Counted from the first letter of the stretch, positions 8,877 to 17,816 are shown. The stretch: 64,000 nucleotides of DNA from Paraburkholderia sp. ZP32-5 (GCF_021390495.1 NZ_JAJEJP010000001.1:1860001-1924000), one strand, 5' to 3'. Made by a program: numbers and translations. The notes: generated by a model from the sequence alone, not told the origin.

Positions 8877-9231
8877 GGTTTCCCTCGAAATAATCGGGTC
8901 ACATATCGTGCGCCGCCCGTCGCATTCTGCCGGCGCCTTCATGGGGCACGCAGTTTGCGCGAGGAGACGCGCATTCGGTCTAGAGATGCCGGTTCGCCTG
9001 GTCTTCGATAGGCTCCTTGACTAAAGCGCGCGGCCCTGTGAACGAACGGTCGCGCGCAATTAAAAAAGCCGCCGCCCCGGCATTGGGGGCAAGCGGCTCG
9101 ACTGCGATGCTCACGTTGCGCCTCACGATTCGAACGGCACCGGTGAATCCGGTCAAGCGGCCGTCAGCTGTGGCGCAGCGGAGAAAAATTTGGGGTGGAC
9201 AGGCACTCATTGCGGCCCAATATAACGCGCA
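8877..9231. other. Intergenic region between bcp and phoH
   Basis: 355 nt without a supported gene. It should hold the phoH promoter near its left-to-middle part (minus strand). The only clear structure is a hairpin with an A run at 9061-9098 that would terminate minus-strand transcripts from bcp. Confidence 0.5.
9061..9098 (-). terminator. Probable terminator downstream of bcp
   Basis: On the minus strand AGCCGCTTGCCCC pairs imperfectly with GGGGCGGCGGCT and is followed by six T (A at 9062-9067 on plus). It is 134 nt past the bcp stop, so the bcp transcript would have a long 3' untranslated part. Confidence 0.65.
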
Positions 9232-9693
9232 TCAAAGCGCTTGTACAGCCTCCAGGATGTCGTCGACGTGACCCGGCACCTTGACGCCGCGCCACTCCTG
9301 GCGCAGCACGCCGCCGGCATCGATCAGGAACGTGGAGCGTTCGATTCCCCTTACTTCTTTGCCATACATTTTCTTCATTTTGATGACGCTAAAGAGCGAG
9401 CACAGCGTTTCTTCCGGATCTGAAATCAGCGGGAAGGGCAGTTCGAGCTTGGCCTTGAAATTGTCATGCGAGCGCAGGCTGTCGCGCGATACGCCGATCA
9501 CTTCCGCGCCCGCCTTTTTGAACTTCGGATACAGGTCGCGGAATTGCAGACCTTCGGTCGTGCAGCCCGGCGTGTTGTCCTTCGGATAGAAATACAGCAC
9601 CACCTTCTTGCCCCGCAGCTTCGACAGCGTGATCTCGCCGCCGGTCGCGGGGGCGGTGAAGTCGGGGACGGGTTGGTCGACTGCGATGGACAC
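9232..9693 (-). CDS. bcp: Peroxiredoxin, Bcp/PrxQ family
   Basis: 153 codons, the family length. The peroxidatic motif YFYPKDNTPGCTTEG places the active Cys at residue 44. The protein reduces H2O2 and organic hydroperoxides using thioredoxin. E. coli Bcp has a second Cys five residues later; here that position is Gly/Leu, and the only other Cys is Cys98 (EETLCSL). The enzyme may therefore work with one Cys or with a distant resolving Cys. It is downstream of arnD on the same strand with a 156-nt gap, so linkage to the Arn operon is possible but not implied by function. Confidence 0.93.
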   Translation of the reverse strand: MSIAVDQPVPDFTAPATGGEITLSKLRGKKVVLYFYPKDNTPGCTTEGLQFRDLYPKFKKAGAEVIGVSRDSLRSHDNFKAKLELPFPLISDPEETLCSLFSVIKMKKMYGKEVRGIERSTFLIDAGGVLRQEWRGVKVPGHVDDILEAVQAL

Positions 9694-9837
9694 GTGGTTC
9701 TCCGGTTGTTATGGCTGGCGCGCTTGCTGCCGCGGCGCCGGCCTGTCTGTCGGTTTGTTGTTGTCGGGGAGACGGGCGGCGCGCGGCTGGCTCGTGTTCG
9801 GCCGTCGCGCGGCTCGCTTGGCCGGTTTTCGTACCGC

Positions 9838-9861
9838 GTCCAGCCCCATTCAGGGCTGGAC
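9838..9861 (-). other. Hairpin around the arnD stop codon
   Basis: A perfect 9-bp inverted repeat (9838-9846 with 9853-9861) whose 6-nt loop contains the arnD TGA. There is no T tract, so it is not a classical terminator; it could protect the 3' end of the arn mRNA or be chance. Confidence 0.4.
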
Positions 9862-10743
9862 GATCAGCTCGCCGGAGCGCCCTGGAATTTCGCCCCACGT
9901 AACAGGGTACGATGGCAGCGCCGCGCGGTCTAGCGTGGCGTAGTAATCGCCCATCGTCGCAAACGTGTGCCCTTGAGCACGCCAGCCTTCCAGCAGTTGT
10001 TCGAACACCGGCGCGAGCTTTTGTCCTTCGAGTTCCGCGTGCAGCGTGAACACCTGATCGTGCGGATTGTTTTCGGTGTGTTTGAGCATCCACGCGGCGA
10101 CGTTGTGCGTATCGACGCCGTCGACGCCAAGCACTTCGTCGAGGGTGGGCAGCGTGGTCGGCATTTGCACGTGGGCCAGCGTTTTACCGTCGACCACCGG
10201 CAGATACGGCGAGTGGCCGCGACCGTCGGACGCGTAGCGCATTCCCCATGCGTCGATCTGCTCGAATGCGTGGCCGTTCATCTGCCAGCCCGCCGCGCCG
10301 TGCGTGACCGGTGGCGCACCGAATACCTCGATGAAACGCGCGTGGCTGTGCTGCATCTGCGCAACGGTCCACGCGCGATCTTTCGAGCGAACGTTGTCCT
10401 GCCAGTACACGTGGTCCCACGTATGGATGCCGCACTCGAAGCCGGCTTCGTGGATGGCGCGCATGTCGGCGGCGGCCTTCGCGCCGATGTCCGGTCCGGG
10501 CAGCAGCACGCCGTACATCAGCTGCTTCACGCCGTAATGCTCCACCACCGACGTGCGCGACACCTTCTTCAGAAAGCCCGGCCGCAGCACGCGGCGCATC
10601 GCCCAGCCGGTGTGGTCCGGCCCGAGACTGAACAGGAACGTGGCGCGTGCCTTGAAGCGGTCGAAGATGCGGGCGAGATTCGGCACGCCTTCGCGAGTAC
10701 CGCGCAGCGTGTCGACGTCGATCTTCAGGACGATGCGAGCCAA
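9850..10743 (-). CDS. arnD: 4-deoxy-4-formamido-L-arabinose-phosphoundecaprenol deformylase ArnD
   Basis: 297 codons. The polysaccharide deacetylase (NodB) fold is visible: KIDVDT with metal-binding Asp11 near the N-terminus and HTWDH (His107, His111). ArnD removes the formyl group from undecaprenyl-phosphate-Ara4FN at the inner membrane, making the transfer to lipid A irreversible. It is the last gene of the arnB-arnC-arnA1-arnA2-arnD series, 10 nt after arnA2. Family membership is clear from fold, length and context. Confidence 0.93.
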   Translation of the reverse strand: MARIVLKIDVDTLRGTREGVPNLARIFDRFKARATFLFSLGPDHTGWAMRRVLRPGFLKKVSRTSVVEHYGVKQLMYGVLLPGPDIGAKAAADMRAIHEAGFECGIHTWDHVYWQDNVRSKDRAWTVAQMQHSHARFIEVFGAPPVTHGAAGWQMNGHAFEQIDAWGMRYASDGRGHSPYLPVVDGKTLAHVQMPTTLPTLDEVLGVDGVDTHNVAAWMLKHTENNPHDQVFTLHAELEGQKLAPVFEQLLEGWRAQGHTFATMGDYYATLDRAALPSYPVTWGEIPGRSGELIVQP

Positions 10744-10753
10744 GGACGAGCCC

Positions 10754-11800
10754 TTATTGCTGTTCGACGAGTGCGCGGGCTTCCGCGACGTGGCCGCGGT
10801 ACGCTTCGAAGATCTTGCGCAGCGCTTCGTCGAACGTGGATTTCGGCGCCCACTTCAGATCCTGCATCGTGTTGTCGATCTTCGGCACGCGGTTCTGCAC
10901 GTCCTGGTAGCCGTTGCCGTAGTACGCGCCCGACGAGGTTTCGACCAGTTGCACCTGCTTGGCCATTTCGGCGTATTCCGGGAATTCGCCGGCCAGCGCG
11001 AGCATCTTGTGCGCGAGTTCGCGCACCGAGAAGTTGTTGGTCGGGTTGCCGATGTTATAGATCTTGCCGGTGGCGATGCCGTCCTTGTTCTCGATGATCT
11101 TCATCAGCGCGCTGATGCCGTCGTCGATATCGGTGAACGCGCGTTTCTGCGCGCCGCCGTCGACGAGGCTGATGTTCTCGCCGCGCACGATATGACCGAG
11201 GAACTGCGTGACCACGCGCGAGCTGCCTTCCTTCGGCGTGTAGATCGAGTCGAGACCGGGGCCGATCCAGTTGAACGGGCGGAACAGCGTGAAGTTCAGG
11301 CCTTCCATGCCGTAGCCCCAGATCACGCGGTCCATCAGCTGCTTCGAGCACGCGTAGATCCAGCGCGGCTTGTTGATCGGGCCGTACGACAGCAGCGACT
11401 CTTCCGGATCGAACTGCTCGTCGGTGCACATGCCGTAGACCTCGGAGGTCGACGGAAACACGAGGTGCTTGCCGTATTTGACGGCCGAACGCACGATCGG
11501 CAGGTTCGCCTCGAAGTCGAGTTCGAACACGCGCAGCGGCTGCTTCACATAGGTGGCGGGCGTCGCGATTGCAACCAGCGGCAGGATCACATCGCACTTT
11601 CTGATGTGATATTCGACCCATTCCTTGTTGATCGTGATGTCGCCTTCGAAGAAGTGCATCCGCTCATGATTGATGAGGTCGCCCAGACGCTCGGTCTGCA
11701 TGTCCATCCCGAATACTTCCCAGTCGGTCGTTTCGAGAATGCGCTTGGACAGGTGATGGCCGATGAAGCCGTTCACGCCCAGAATCAGGACTTTTTTCAT
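10754..11800 (-). CDS. arnA: UDP-glucuronate decarboxylase (stand-alone ArnA C-terminal domain)
   Basis: 348 codons matching the C-terminal half of E. coli ArnA. The Rossmann motif GVNGFIGHHL is at residues 8-17; Ser119-Glu120 and the Tyr149-x3-Lys153 pair (YACSK) match the known decarboxylase active site. It oxidises UDP-glucuronic acid and releases CO2 to give the UDP-4-keto-pentose used by ArnB. Its ATG overlaps the stop of the formyltransferase gene (ATGA at 11797-11800), so the two halves remain translationally coupled although made as separate proteins. Confidence 0.93.
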   Translation of the reverse strand: MKKVLILGVNGFIGHHLSKRILETTDWEVFGMDMQTERLGDLINHERMHFFEGDITINKEWVEYHIRKCDVILPLVAIATPATYVKQPLRVFELDFEANLPIVRSAVKYGKHLVFPSTSEVYGMCTDEQFDPEESLLSYGPINKPRWIYACSKQLMDRVIWGYGMEGLNFTLFRPFNWIGPGLDSIYTPKEGSSRVVTQFLGHIVRGENISLVDGGAQKRAFTDIDDGISALMKIIENKDGIATGKIYNIGNPTNNFSVRELAHKMLALAGEFPEYAEMAKQVQLVETSSGAYYGNGYQDVQNRVPKIDNTMQDLKWAPKSTFDEALRKIFEAYRGHVAEARALVEQQ

Positions 11801-12732
11801 GAATGTCGGGGAGTTTGGATGAGCTTGGCGAATTCCGCCGGACTGACGGCCGTTTCACCGCCGTCGTGCTGATGCCGTAATTCGTGGATGGAGATCGCGC
11901 GGCCATCGCCGCAAATTGCGAAAACGGCATTATCGCTTACGTGCAGGCCCGGCGGCAAATTTGGCCGGAGCGCGCCGGGCGCGGCCAGACGCGCGCGCGC
12001 AACGATGAAACGGTGGCCGTGCATATCGGTGAACGCGCCCGGATACGGCGGCGCGACCGCGCGAATCAGGTTGTAGACCTGCTGCGCGGATTGCGTCCAG
12101 TCGATGCGGCCGTCTTCGGGCTTGCGCCCGCCGTAATAGCTACCGTGCGAGAGATCGTTCGGCAGATGCGGCGCTTCGCCCGCGAGCAGCGACGGCAGTA
12201 CGCGCCACAGCGTCTGCTCGGCGGCCACCGTGACCTTGTCGAACACCTGCGCGGCGGTGTCGTCGGGCAGGATCGGCACCGGCGTCTGCGCGATGATCGC
12301 GCCCGCGTCGGGTTTCGCGGCCATTTCGTGCAGGGTCGCGCCGGTTTCGGTCTCGCCGTGCAGCACGGCCCAGTTGGTCGGCACTCGTCCGCGATATTTC
12401 GGCAGCAGCGAGCCGTGCATGTTGTAAGCGCCCCGTGCGGCAATCGCGAGCAGGTCGACCGGCAGCATGTGGCGGTAGTAGAACGAAAAGATGAAGTCCG
12501 GCCGCGCGGCGCTCACCGCCGCGCGCAGCTCGGGACTTTTCGGGTCGGCCGGCGTGAGCACCGGGATGTCGTGCTCCGCGGCGACCGATGCGACGCTGCC
12601 GAACCAGATGTTCTCGCTCGGGTTGTCCTCATGCGTGACGACGAGCGCGACGTCGACGCCGCGCGCGAGCAGTACCTGCAGGCAGCGCACGCCGACGTTG
12701 TGATACGCGAATACAACGGCGCGCGGCTTCAT
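11797..12732 (-). CDS. arnA: UDP-Ara4N formyltransferase (stand-alone ArnA N-terminal domain)
   Basis: 311 codons from the ATG at 12732, which overlaps the arnC stop by ATGA. An open frame continues upstream but runs antisense to nothing conserved and within arnC, so it is ignored. The catalytic trio of formyltransferases is visible: Asn104 and His106 in YNMHGSLLPKYRG and Asp142 in KPDAG. It formylates UDP-Ara4N with 10-formyl-tetrahydrofolate. A C-terminal Fmt-like barrel follows after about residue 205. In enterobacteria this domain is fused to the decarboxylase; here the fusion is absent. Confidence 0.93.
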   Translation of the reverse strand: MKPRAVVFAYHNVGVRCLQVLLARGVDVALVVTHEDNPSENIWFGSVASVAAEHDIPVLTPADPKSPELRAAVSAARPDFIFSFYYRHMLPVDLLAIAARGAYNMHGSLLPKYRGRVPTNWAVLHGETETGATLHEMAAKPDAGAIIAQTPVPILPDDTAAQVFDKVTVAAEQTLWRVLPSLLAGEAPHLPNDLSHGSYYGGRKPEDGRIDWTQSAQQVYNLIRAVAPPYPGAFTDMHGHRFIVARARLAAPGALRPNLPPGLHVSDNAVFAICGDGRAISIHELRHQHDGGETAVSPAEFAKLIQTPRHS

Positions 12733-13772
12733 GAGTGACGCCCCTGATCGGCGAACGGCGCCGGCTGCACGCCTTGCACGACCGCCTGGCGCGGCGCTTC
12801 GGTCACGGCCGTGCCGTTGCGTTCCTCGAGAATGGTCTGTACCAGATAGCGCGGCCGCGCGCGCACCTGCTGGTAGATGCGGCCGATGTATTCGCCGAGT
12901 AGCCCGAGCGCGAAGATGATCACGCCGAGCAGGAAGAAGGTGATAGCGAACAGCGTGAACACACCTTGCACTTCCGCGCCGATGATGAAGCGGCGAATCA
13001 GCAGCAGCACGAACAGCGCCGCGGAGCCGAGCGACAGGATCACGCCGATGAACGACAGCCACTGCAGCGGCACCACCGAAAAGCCGGTGACCAGATCGAA
13101 ATTCAGGCGGATCAGCGAATACAGCGAATACTTCGATTCGCCGGCGAAGCGTTCCTCGTGCGCGACCTCGATCTCGACCGGGTTCTGCGCGAACGTGTAC
13201 GCGAGCGCCGGGATGAACGTGTTGATCTCGCCGCAACGATTGATCGTATCGATGATGTGGCGGCTATACGCGCGCAGCATGCAGCCCTGGTCGGTCATCT
13301 TGATGCGCGTGATGCGCTCGCGCAGATGGTTCATCGCGCGCGATGCCTTGCGGCGCCACAGGCTGTCCTGGCGCTGCATGCGAATCGTGCCGACGTAGTC
13401 GAAGCCCTCGCGCATCTTCGACACCAGCTTGCCGATTTCCTCGGGCGGATTCTGCAGATCGGCGTCGAGCGTGATCACGATCTCGCCGCGCGATTGCTCG
13501 AAGCCCGCGAGAATCGCCATATGCTGGCCGTAGTTGCCGTTCAGCAGGATCACGCGGGTCGTGTCGGGGCGGGCGCGGAACTGCTCGGCGAGCAGCGCGG
13601 GCGATTTATCGCGGCTGCCGTCGTTGATGAAGATTACTTCGTAGCGGGTGCCGAGCGCGTCGAGCGCCGGATAGAGGCGCGCGAACAGCGCGGCCAGTCC
13701 GGCCTCCTCGTTGTACACCGGAATGATGATCGACACTTCCGGTGCGACGGCTCGATGTTCCGAATAAGTCAT
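12729..13772 (-). CDS. arnC: Undecaprenyl-phosphate Ara4FN transferase ArnC
   Basis: 347 codons. A GT-A family 2 glycosyltransferase domain opens the protein (SIIIPVYNEE near 14-23, then the metal-binding ITLDADLQNPPEE near 100), followed by two C-terminal membrane segments (about 230-255 and 268-292) as in ArnC/DPM-like enzymes. It moves Ara4FN from UDP to undecaprenyl phosphate on the cytoplasmic face. It is 6 nt after arnB and overlaps the next gene by ATGA. Confidence 0.93.
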   Translation of the reverse strand: MTYSEHRAVAPEVSIIIPVYNEEAGLAALFARLYPALDALGTRYEVIFINDGSRDKSPALLAEQFRARPDTTRVILLNGNYGQHMAILAGFEQSRGEIVITLDADLQNPPEEIGKLVSKMREGFDYVGTIRMQRQDSLWRRKASRAMNHLRERITRIKMTDQGCMLRAYSRHIIDTINRCGEINTFIPALAYTFAQNPVEIEVAHEERFAGESKYSLYSLIRLNFDLVTGFSVVPLQWLSFIGVILSLGSAALFVLLLIRRFIIGAEVQGVFTLFAITFFLLGVIIFALGLLGEYIGRIYQQVRARPRYLVQTILEERNGTAVTEAPRQAVVQGVQPAPFADQGRHS

Positions 13773-13778
13773 GTCGGC

Positions 13779-14930
13779 TTATTTTCCGTATTGGTCGCAA
13801 ATTTCGTTGACCGCGCGGCACACGCGTTCGACGTCGCCTTCGTTCATTAGCGTGAAAAGCGGCAGCGTGACCGTCGTCGCGCCGAAGCGCTCCGCGTGCG
13901 GGAACATGCCTTCCTCGAAACCGCGCGCGCGATACAGCGAGAACAGGTGCAGCGCCGGGTAATGCACGCCGGAGCCGATGCCGCGCTCCTTCAGTTCGCC
14001 CATGAAGCCGGCGCGGTCGATCGTGAGGTTTTCCAGCGGCAGCGTGATCTGGAACATGTGCCAGTTGCTGTTTTCGAAATCGGCGAACGGCAGGCCGACG
14101 CCCAGTTTGACCGCCGCGCCGCCTTCGAAACCCGCGAAGTACGCACGTGCGAGACGCCTGCGCTGTGCGATGAAACGCTCGAGATGGGGCAGTTGGCCGA
14201 GGCCCACGCGCGCGGCGACGTCGGTCAGGTTGTATTTGCCGCCGAGCACGTCGCAGTCCATGCCGTCGAAGCCGGTGCGCGTGATGCCCTGCAGCCGGTA
14301 CTTCTGCGCGAGCACCGCTTCTTCCTCGTTGTTCAGCACCAGCGCGCCGCCTTCGATCGAGGTCAGGTTCTTATTGGCGTGGAAGCTGAACGACACGATG
14401 TCGCCGAGCTTGCCGATGCGCTCGCCATTCCAGGTTGAGCCGAATGCCTGCGCGGCGTCTTCGATCACGCGCAGCTTGTGCGCGCGGGCGATCGCGTACA
14501 GACGGTCCATATCGACCGGCAGGCCGGACAGATAGACCGGAATCAGCGCCTTCGTGCGCGGCGTGATCGCTTTTTCGAGCAGGTCGAGGTCGATGTTGCG
14601 GGTGACCGGGTCGATGTCGGCGAACACCGGCGTCGCGCCGGTTTCGAGAATCACGTTGCTGGTCGATACCCAGGTGGCCGGCGTCGTGATCACTTCGTCG
14701 CCGGGACCGACACCGGCGATGCGCAGCCCGATTTCGAGCGTCGCGGTGCCGGAATTGAACGTGCGCACCGGACGGCCGCCGCAGAACTCCGACAGCGCCG
14801 CCTCGAACTTCTGGTTCTGCGGACCGGTGGTGATCCAGCCGGAACGCAGTACGTCGGCGACGCCCTGAATCGTTTCTTCGTCGATCTCGGGTTTGACAAA
14901 CGGCAAAAACGGGACTGTTGACTGGCTCAT
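13779..14930 (-). CDS. arnB: UDP-4-amino-4-deoxy-L-arabinose aminotransferase ArnB
   Basis: 383 codons from the ATG at 14930; an upstream in-frame start at 14984 adds 18 unconserved residues. DegT/DnrJ/EryC1 aminotransferase: the PLP lysine is Lys187 in SFHANKNLTSIEGG, preceded by EDAAQAFGS. It transfers an amino group from glutamate to the UDP-4-keto-pentose. The 172-nt gap upstream may hold an internal promoter for arnB-arnD, separate from the arnT pair. Confidence 0.93.
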   Translation of the reverse strand: MSQSTVPFLPFVKPEIDEETIQGVADVLRSGWITTGPQNQKFEAALSEFCGGRPVRTFNSGTATLEIGLRIAGVGPGDEVITTPATWVSTSNVILETGATPVFADIDPVTRNIDLDLLEKAITPRTKALIPVYLSGLPVDMDRLYAIARAHKLRVIEDAAQAFGSTWNGERIGKLGDIVSFSFHANKNLTSIEGGALVLNNEEEAVLAQKYRLQGITRTGFDGMDCDVLGGKYNLTDVAARVGLGQLPHLERFIAQRRRLARAYFAGFEGGAAVKLGVGLPFADFENSNWHMFQITLPLENLTIDRAGFMGELKERGIGSGVHYPALHLFSLYRARGFEEGMFPHAERFGATTVTLPLFTLMNEGDVERVCRAVNEICDQYGK

Positions 14931-15102
14931 GAATGCATCGCTCGATTGAAAGGGGCGCAGCCCGACGGGCGCGAAGTAAACCACAAACTACGCGCAAACC
15001 CAAGACCGCGGCCGGAAAAGGCGCAACCTTGGAGCATAACGCGAACAAACTTACGTCAGGCTTAGGCGGCTGGCGCGCCGCCGGGGTTCCTGCGGCGGTG
15101 CG

Positions 15103-15474
15103 TTAGCTGCGCGCGAGCACGACCACGCCAACCAGGATGATGGCGATGCCGACCAGCTTCTGCACCGACATCACTTCGCCGAACAGATACCACGCGGCCA
15201 CCGCGTTGACGACGTAGCCGAGCGAGAGCATCGGATAGGCGATCGACACATCCACGCGCGAGAGCCCGATGATCCACACCGCCACGCTGATCACGTAGCA
15301 GGCGAGCCCGCCGATGATCGGCGGCTGGGTCGCGAGCTTGAAGCCGATGGGCAGGATGTTCGCACGGGTGAATTCGAAGTGTCCAACGGCATTCGTGCCG
15401 GCTTTGAGCAGCAGTTGCGCGCCGGCATTCAGCGTCACGCCGGCGAGGATGCAGAACAGGGAAATCGGGTTCAT
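15103..15474 (-). CDS. EamA/SMR-type small membrane carrier, ArnE/ArnF-like
   Basis: 123 codons with four hydrophobic helices, the size of an SMR or half-EamA protein (ILAGVTLNAGAQLLLKAG at the start, YPMLSLGYVVNAVAAWYLFGE in helix 3-4). In enterobacteria ArnE and ArnF flip undecaprenyl-phosphate-Ara4N to the periplasm. The location between arnT and arnB makes that role likely here; only one subunit is present, so it would act as a homodimer. Assignment rests on topology and context. Confidence 0.8.
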   Translation of the reverse strand: MNPISLFCILAGVTLNAGAQLLLKAGTNAVGHFEFTRANILPIGFKLATQPPIIGGLACYVISVAVWIIGLSRVDVSIAYPMLSLGYVVNAVAAWYLFGEVMSVQKLVGIAIILVGVVVLARS

Positions 15475-15496
15475 CAGGCGTTCCGGTACGGGGAGG

Positions 15497-17323
15497 TCAT
15501 TGTTGTGGTTTTGCCGCCACGGAGGCGGCTGTGTCGGATGGCGCGGGCGTGGCCGCCGACGCAGCCGTGGCCGGCGCTGCGGACGCCGCTGGCGCGTCCG
15601 CCGGAGCGGCTTCGCCGGCGGCCGGCAGTGGCTTCATCACCACCACGCGGCGCGAATCGCGCGCGACCACCTGCATCGGCAGGCCTTCCTTGACGAGGCG
15701 CTCGTAGGTCGGCGGCGGGATCAGCGCGAGCGCGTAACGCTCGGCCTTCCAGCGCGCGATCCACGCATCGACGGTCGGCACCCATTTCTGCGGTTCGACG
15801 GAGACGCCGAATGCAAGCTCGTCCGGGTGTTCGACCATGATCATCGTGTGGCCGATATAGAACGGCAGCGTATGGTCGAGCACGCCGACCGAGTAGAACG
15901 GCGTGTCGGGCGGCAGTTTCGCGAGCTGCGCGCGGATCGCCGGTGCGAGCGGCGCGCCGGAGCTCAGCCGGCCAAACACATCGTGCCCAGTGCCGGCGAT
16001 CGTACCCAGCAGCAGCCAGCCCGCGCCGAATGCGGCGATGGCGCCGAGGCCGATCCCGCCGTTGCTCGTGGCGCCGCTCTGGCCGCGGCGGTTCAGCCAC
16101 AGCGCGACGAGCGTCAGCACGAACGCGACGGCGAGCGCGGCGAGCACCCAGACGCGGAACGCGACGTACAGCTCGGTCGGATTGCGCGCGGTGCCGAGGC
16201 GCGGCAGGAACAGTGCCGCGAACGCGGCGACCACGAAAAAGAGCGCATAGCCGGCCAGATGGCGGCGCAGCTGGTCGCGCGTGACGAGCGGCAGGTAGAG
16301 GCCGATCAGCATCGCGATCGGCGGCGCGATCGGCAGCGTGTAGGAGAGCAGCTTCGAATGCGAAGCGCTGAAGAACAGGAAGATGAAGACGATCCACGTC
16401 AGCATCAGCGTGACCGGCGCGAAGCCGTTCGGCTGGCGCGGCGTGCGCCACGCGTGGCGCACGCTCTGCACGCTCACCGACAGCCACGGCAGGAAGCCGA
16501 CCAGCAGCACCGGCACGAAGTAGTAGAACGCGCCGGGCCGGTTCTGCTCGGGCGTCAGATAGCGTTTGAACTGCTGGACGATGAAGAAGAAGTTCAGGAA
16601 TTCCGGATTGCGCTGCTGCACGAGCACGAACCACGGCGTCACGATCGCGAAAAAGACGATCAGCCCGCTGACCAGATGCAGGCGCTTCCACAGCGCCCAG
16701 TCGCGCGCGATCAGCGTATAGAGCACCAGCACGGCACCCGGCAGGATCACGCCGATCAGACCCTTGGACAGCACCGCCAGCGCCATCGACGCCCAGCACA
16801 GCCACATCCAGCCGCGCACGCACGGCGGGCGCAGGTTCGGGCGCTGCGCGAGCAGCAGCGCGCACAGCGTGAGCGTCATCCAGAACGACAGGCCCATGTC
16901 GAGCGTATTGAAGTGGCCCATCAGGCTCCAGTACGGCGAGCAGCCGAGCACCAGCGCCGCGAAAACGCCGGTTGCCGTGTTGAACACGCGCGCGCCGGTG
17001 AAGCCGACCAGCAGCACGCCGGCGAAGCCCGTCAGCGCGGTGTAGAGCCGCGCCTGCCACTCGCCGATGCCGAACCACGCGAACGTCAGCGCATTCGCCC
17101 AGGTTTGCAGCGGCGGCTTCTCGAAATACTTGTAGGCGTTGTAGCGCGGCGTGATCCAGTCGCCGGTGACCAGCATTTCACGCGCCATTTCGGCGTAGCG
17201 GCCCTCGTCGCTCGGCAGCAGATGGCGCCAGCCGAGCGGCACGAACCAGATCAGGGCAAGCACCAGCACCAGCAGCAGGATCGCGGTGCGGTTGAGCGGT
17301 AGCCTCGACGGCGTATCGTTCAT
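15497..17323 (-). CDS. arnT: Lipid A aminoarabinose transferase ArnT (GT83)
   Basis: 608 codons from the ATG at 17323, preceded by AAAGG; a TTG at 17332 is an alternative. About 12 membrane segments cover the first 420 residues. The first periplasmic loop shows the GT-C signature DEGRYAEMAREML and FEKPPLQTW. The enzyme moves Ara4N from undecaprenyl phosphate to lipid A (and in Burkholderia also to inner-core Ko/Kdo). The last 40 residues are Ala/Pro-rich and dispensable in appearance. It is the promoter-proximal gene of the minus-strand arn locus, 22 nt before the EamA gene. Confidence 0.9.
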   Translation of the reverse strand: MNDTPSRLPLNRTAILLLVLVLALIWFVPLGWRHLLPSDEGRYAEMAREMLVTGDWITPRYNAYKYFEKPPLQTWANALTFAWFGIGEWQARLYTALTGFAGVLLVGFTGARVFNTATGVFAALVLGCSPYWSLMGHFNTLDMGLSFWMTLTLCALLLAQRPNLRPPCVRGWMWLCWASMALAVLSKGLIGVILPGAVLVLYTLIARDWALWKRLHLVSGLIVFFAIVTPWFVLVQQRNPEFLNFFFIVQQFKRYLTPEQNRPGAFYYFVPVLLVGFLPWLSVSVQSVRHAWRTPRQPNGFAPVTLMLTWIVFIFLFFSASHSKLLSYTLPIAPPIAMLIGLYLPLVTRDQLRRHLAGYALFFVVAAFAALFLPRLGTARNPTELYVAFRVWVLAALAVAFVLTLVALWLNRRGQSGATSNGGIGLGAIAAFGAGWLLLGTIAGTGHDVFGRLSSGAPLAPAIRAQLAKLPPDTPFYSVGVLDHTLPFYIGHTMIMVEHPDELAFGVSVEPQKWVPTVDAWIARWKAERYALALIPPPTYERLVKEGLPMQVVARDSRRVVVMKPLPAAGEAAPADAPAASAAPATAASAATPAPSDTAASVAAKPQQ

Positions 17324-17441
17324 GAATTTCAACCTTTTGTTATTGACACGGCGCGCACGGCGCGGCGTTCTGGGCCGTGCGCGCGAACCGGCGGCCAGCG
17401 CGGGTTCGCGCGCAATGCCCCGGCGCCGTGCGCCGGCACGC

Positions 17442-17816
17442 TCAGGCTTCGATCAGCAGCGCGGCCGCGACCCTGCGGCCCTCGGCCATCAGAATGTTGT
17501 AGGTGCGGCAGGCCGCCTTGAAGTCCATCGTTTCGACGCCGATGCGCTTCGCCGCGAGCGCGGCGGTCAGGCGCGGATGCGGAAAGCGCAGCCGCTCGCC
17601 GCTGCCGAACACGACCACTTCGGGCGCGGCGTCGATCAGCATCGCAAAGTGCTCGGGGCTCAGCTGTTCGAAAGACGAGACGGGCCAGGGAATAACCGGC
17701 GCGTGCGGCAGCACGAGGATGCTGCCCGCGTGACGCTCCAGATTGATTTCGACGTAGTCGGCGCCGTAGCCGGTGACGGTGTTCAGCGCGCCGCTGGAAT
17801 CCTGATGTAATTTCAA
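17442..17816 (-). CDS. Mth938-like domain protein (DUF498/NDUFAF3 family)
   Basis: 124 codons, the family length. The fold is recognised by the GYGADYVEIN start, the central EVVVFGSGERLRFP segment and the closing GVETMDFKAACRTYNILMAEGRRVAAALL. The family includes mitochondrial complex I assembly factor NDUFAF3, but the bacterial role is not known. It is transcribed toward arnT with a 118-nt gap and could be the first gene of that transcript. Confidence 0.85.
   Translation of the reverse strand: MKLHQDSSGALNTVTGYGADYVEINLERHAGSILVLPHAPVIPWPVSSFEQLSPEHFAMLIDAAPEVVVFGSGERLRFPHPRLTAALAAKRIGVETMDFKAACRTYNILMAEGRRVAAALLIEA

Noticed and set aside
15314..17302. 662-codon plus-strand frame opposite arnT
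   Set aside because: Extreme Arg/Gln/His content and exact complement of a clear membrane glycosyltransferase.
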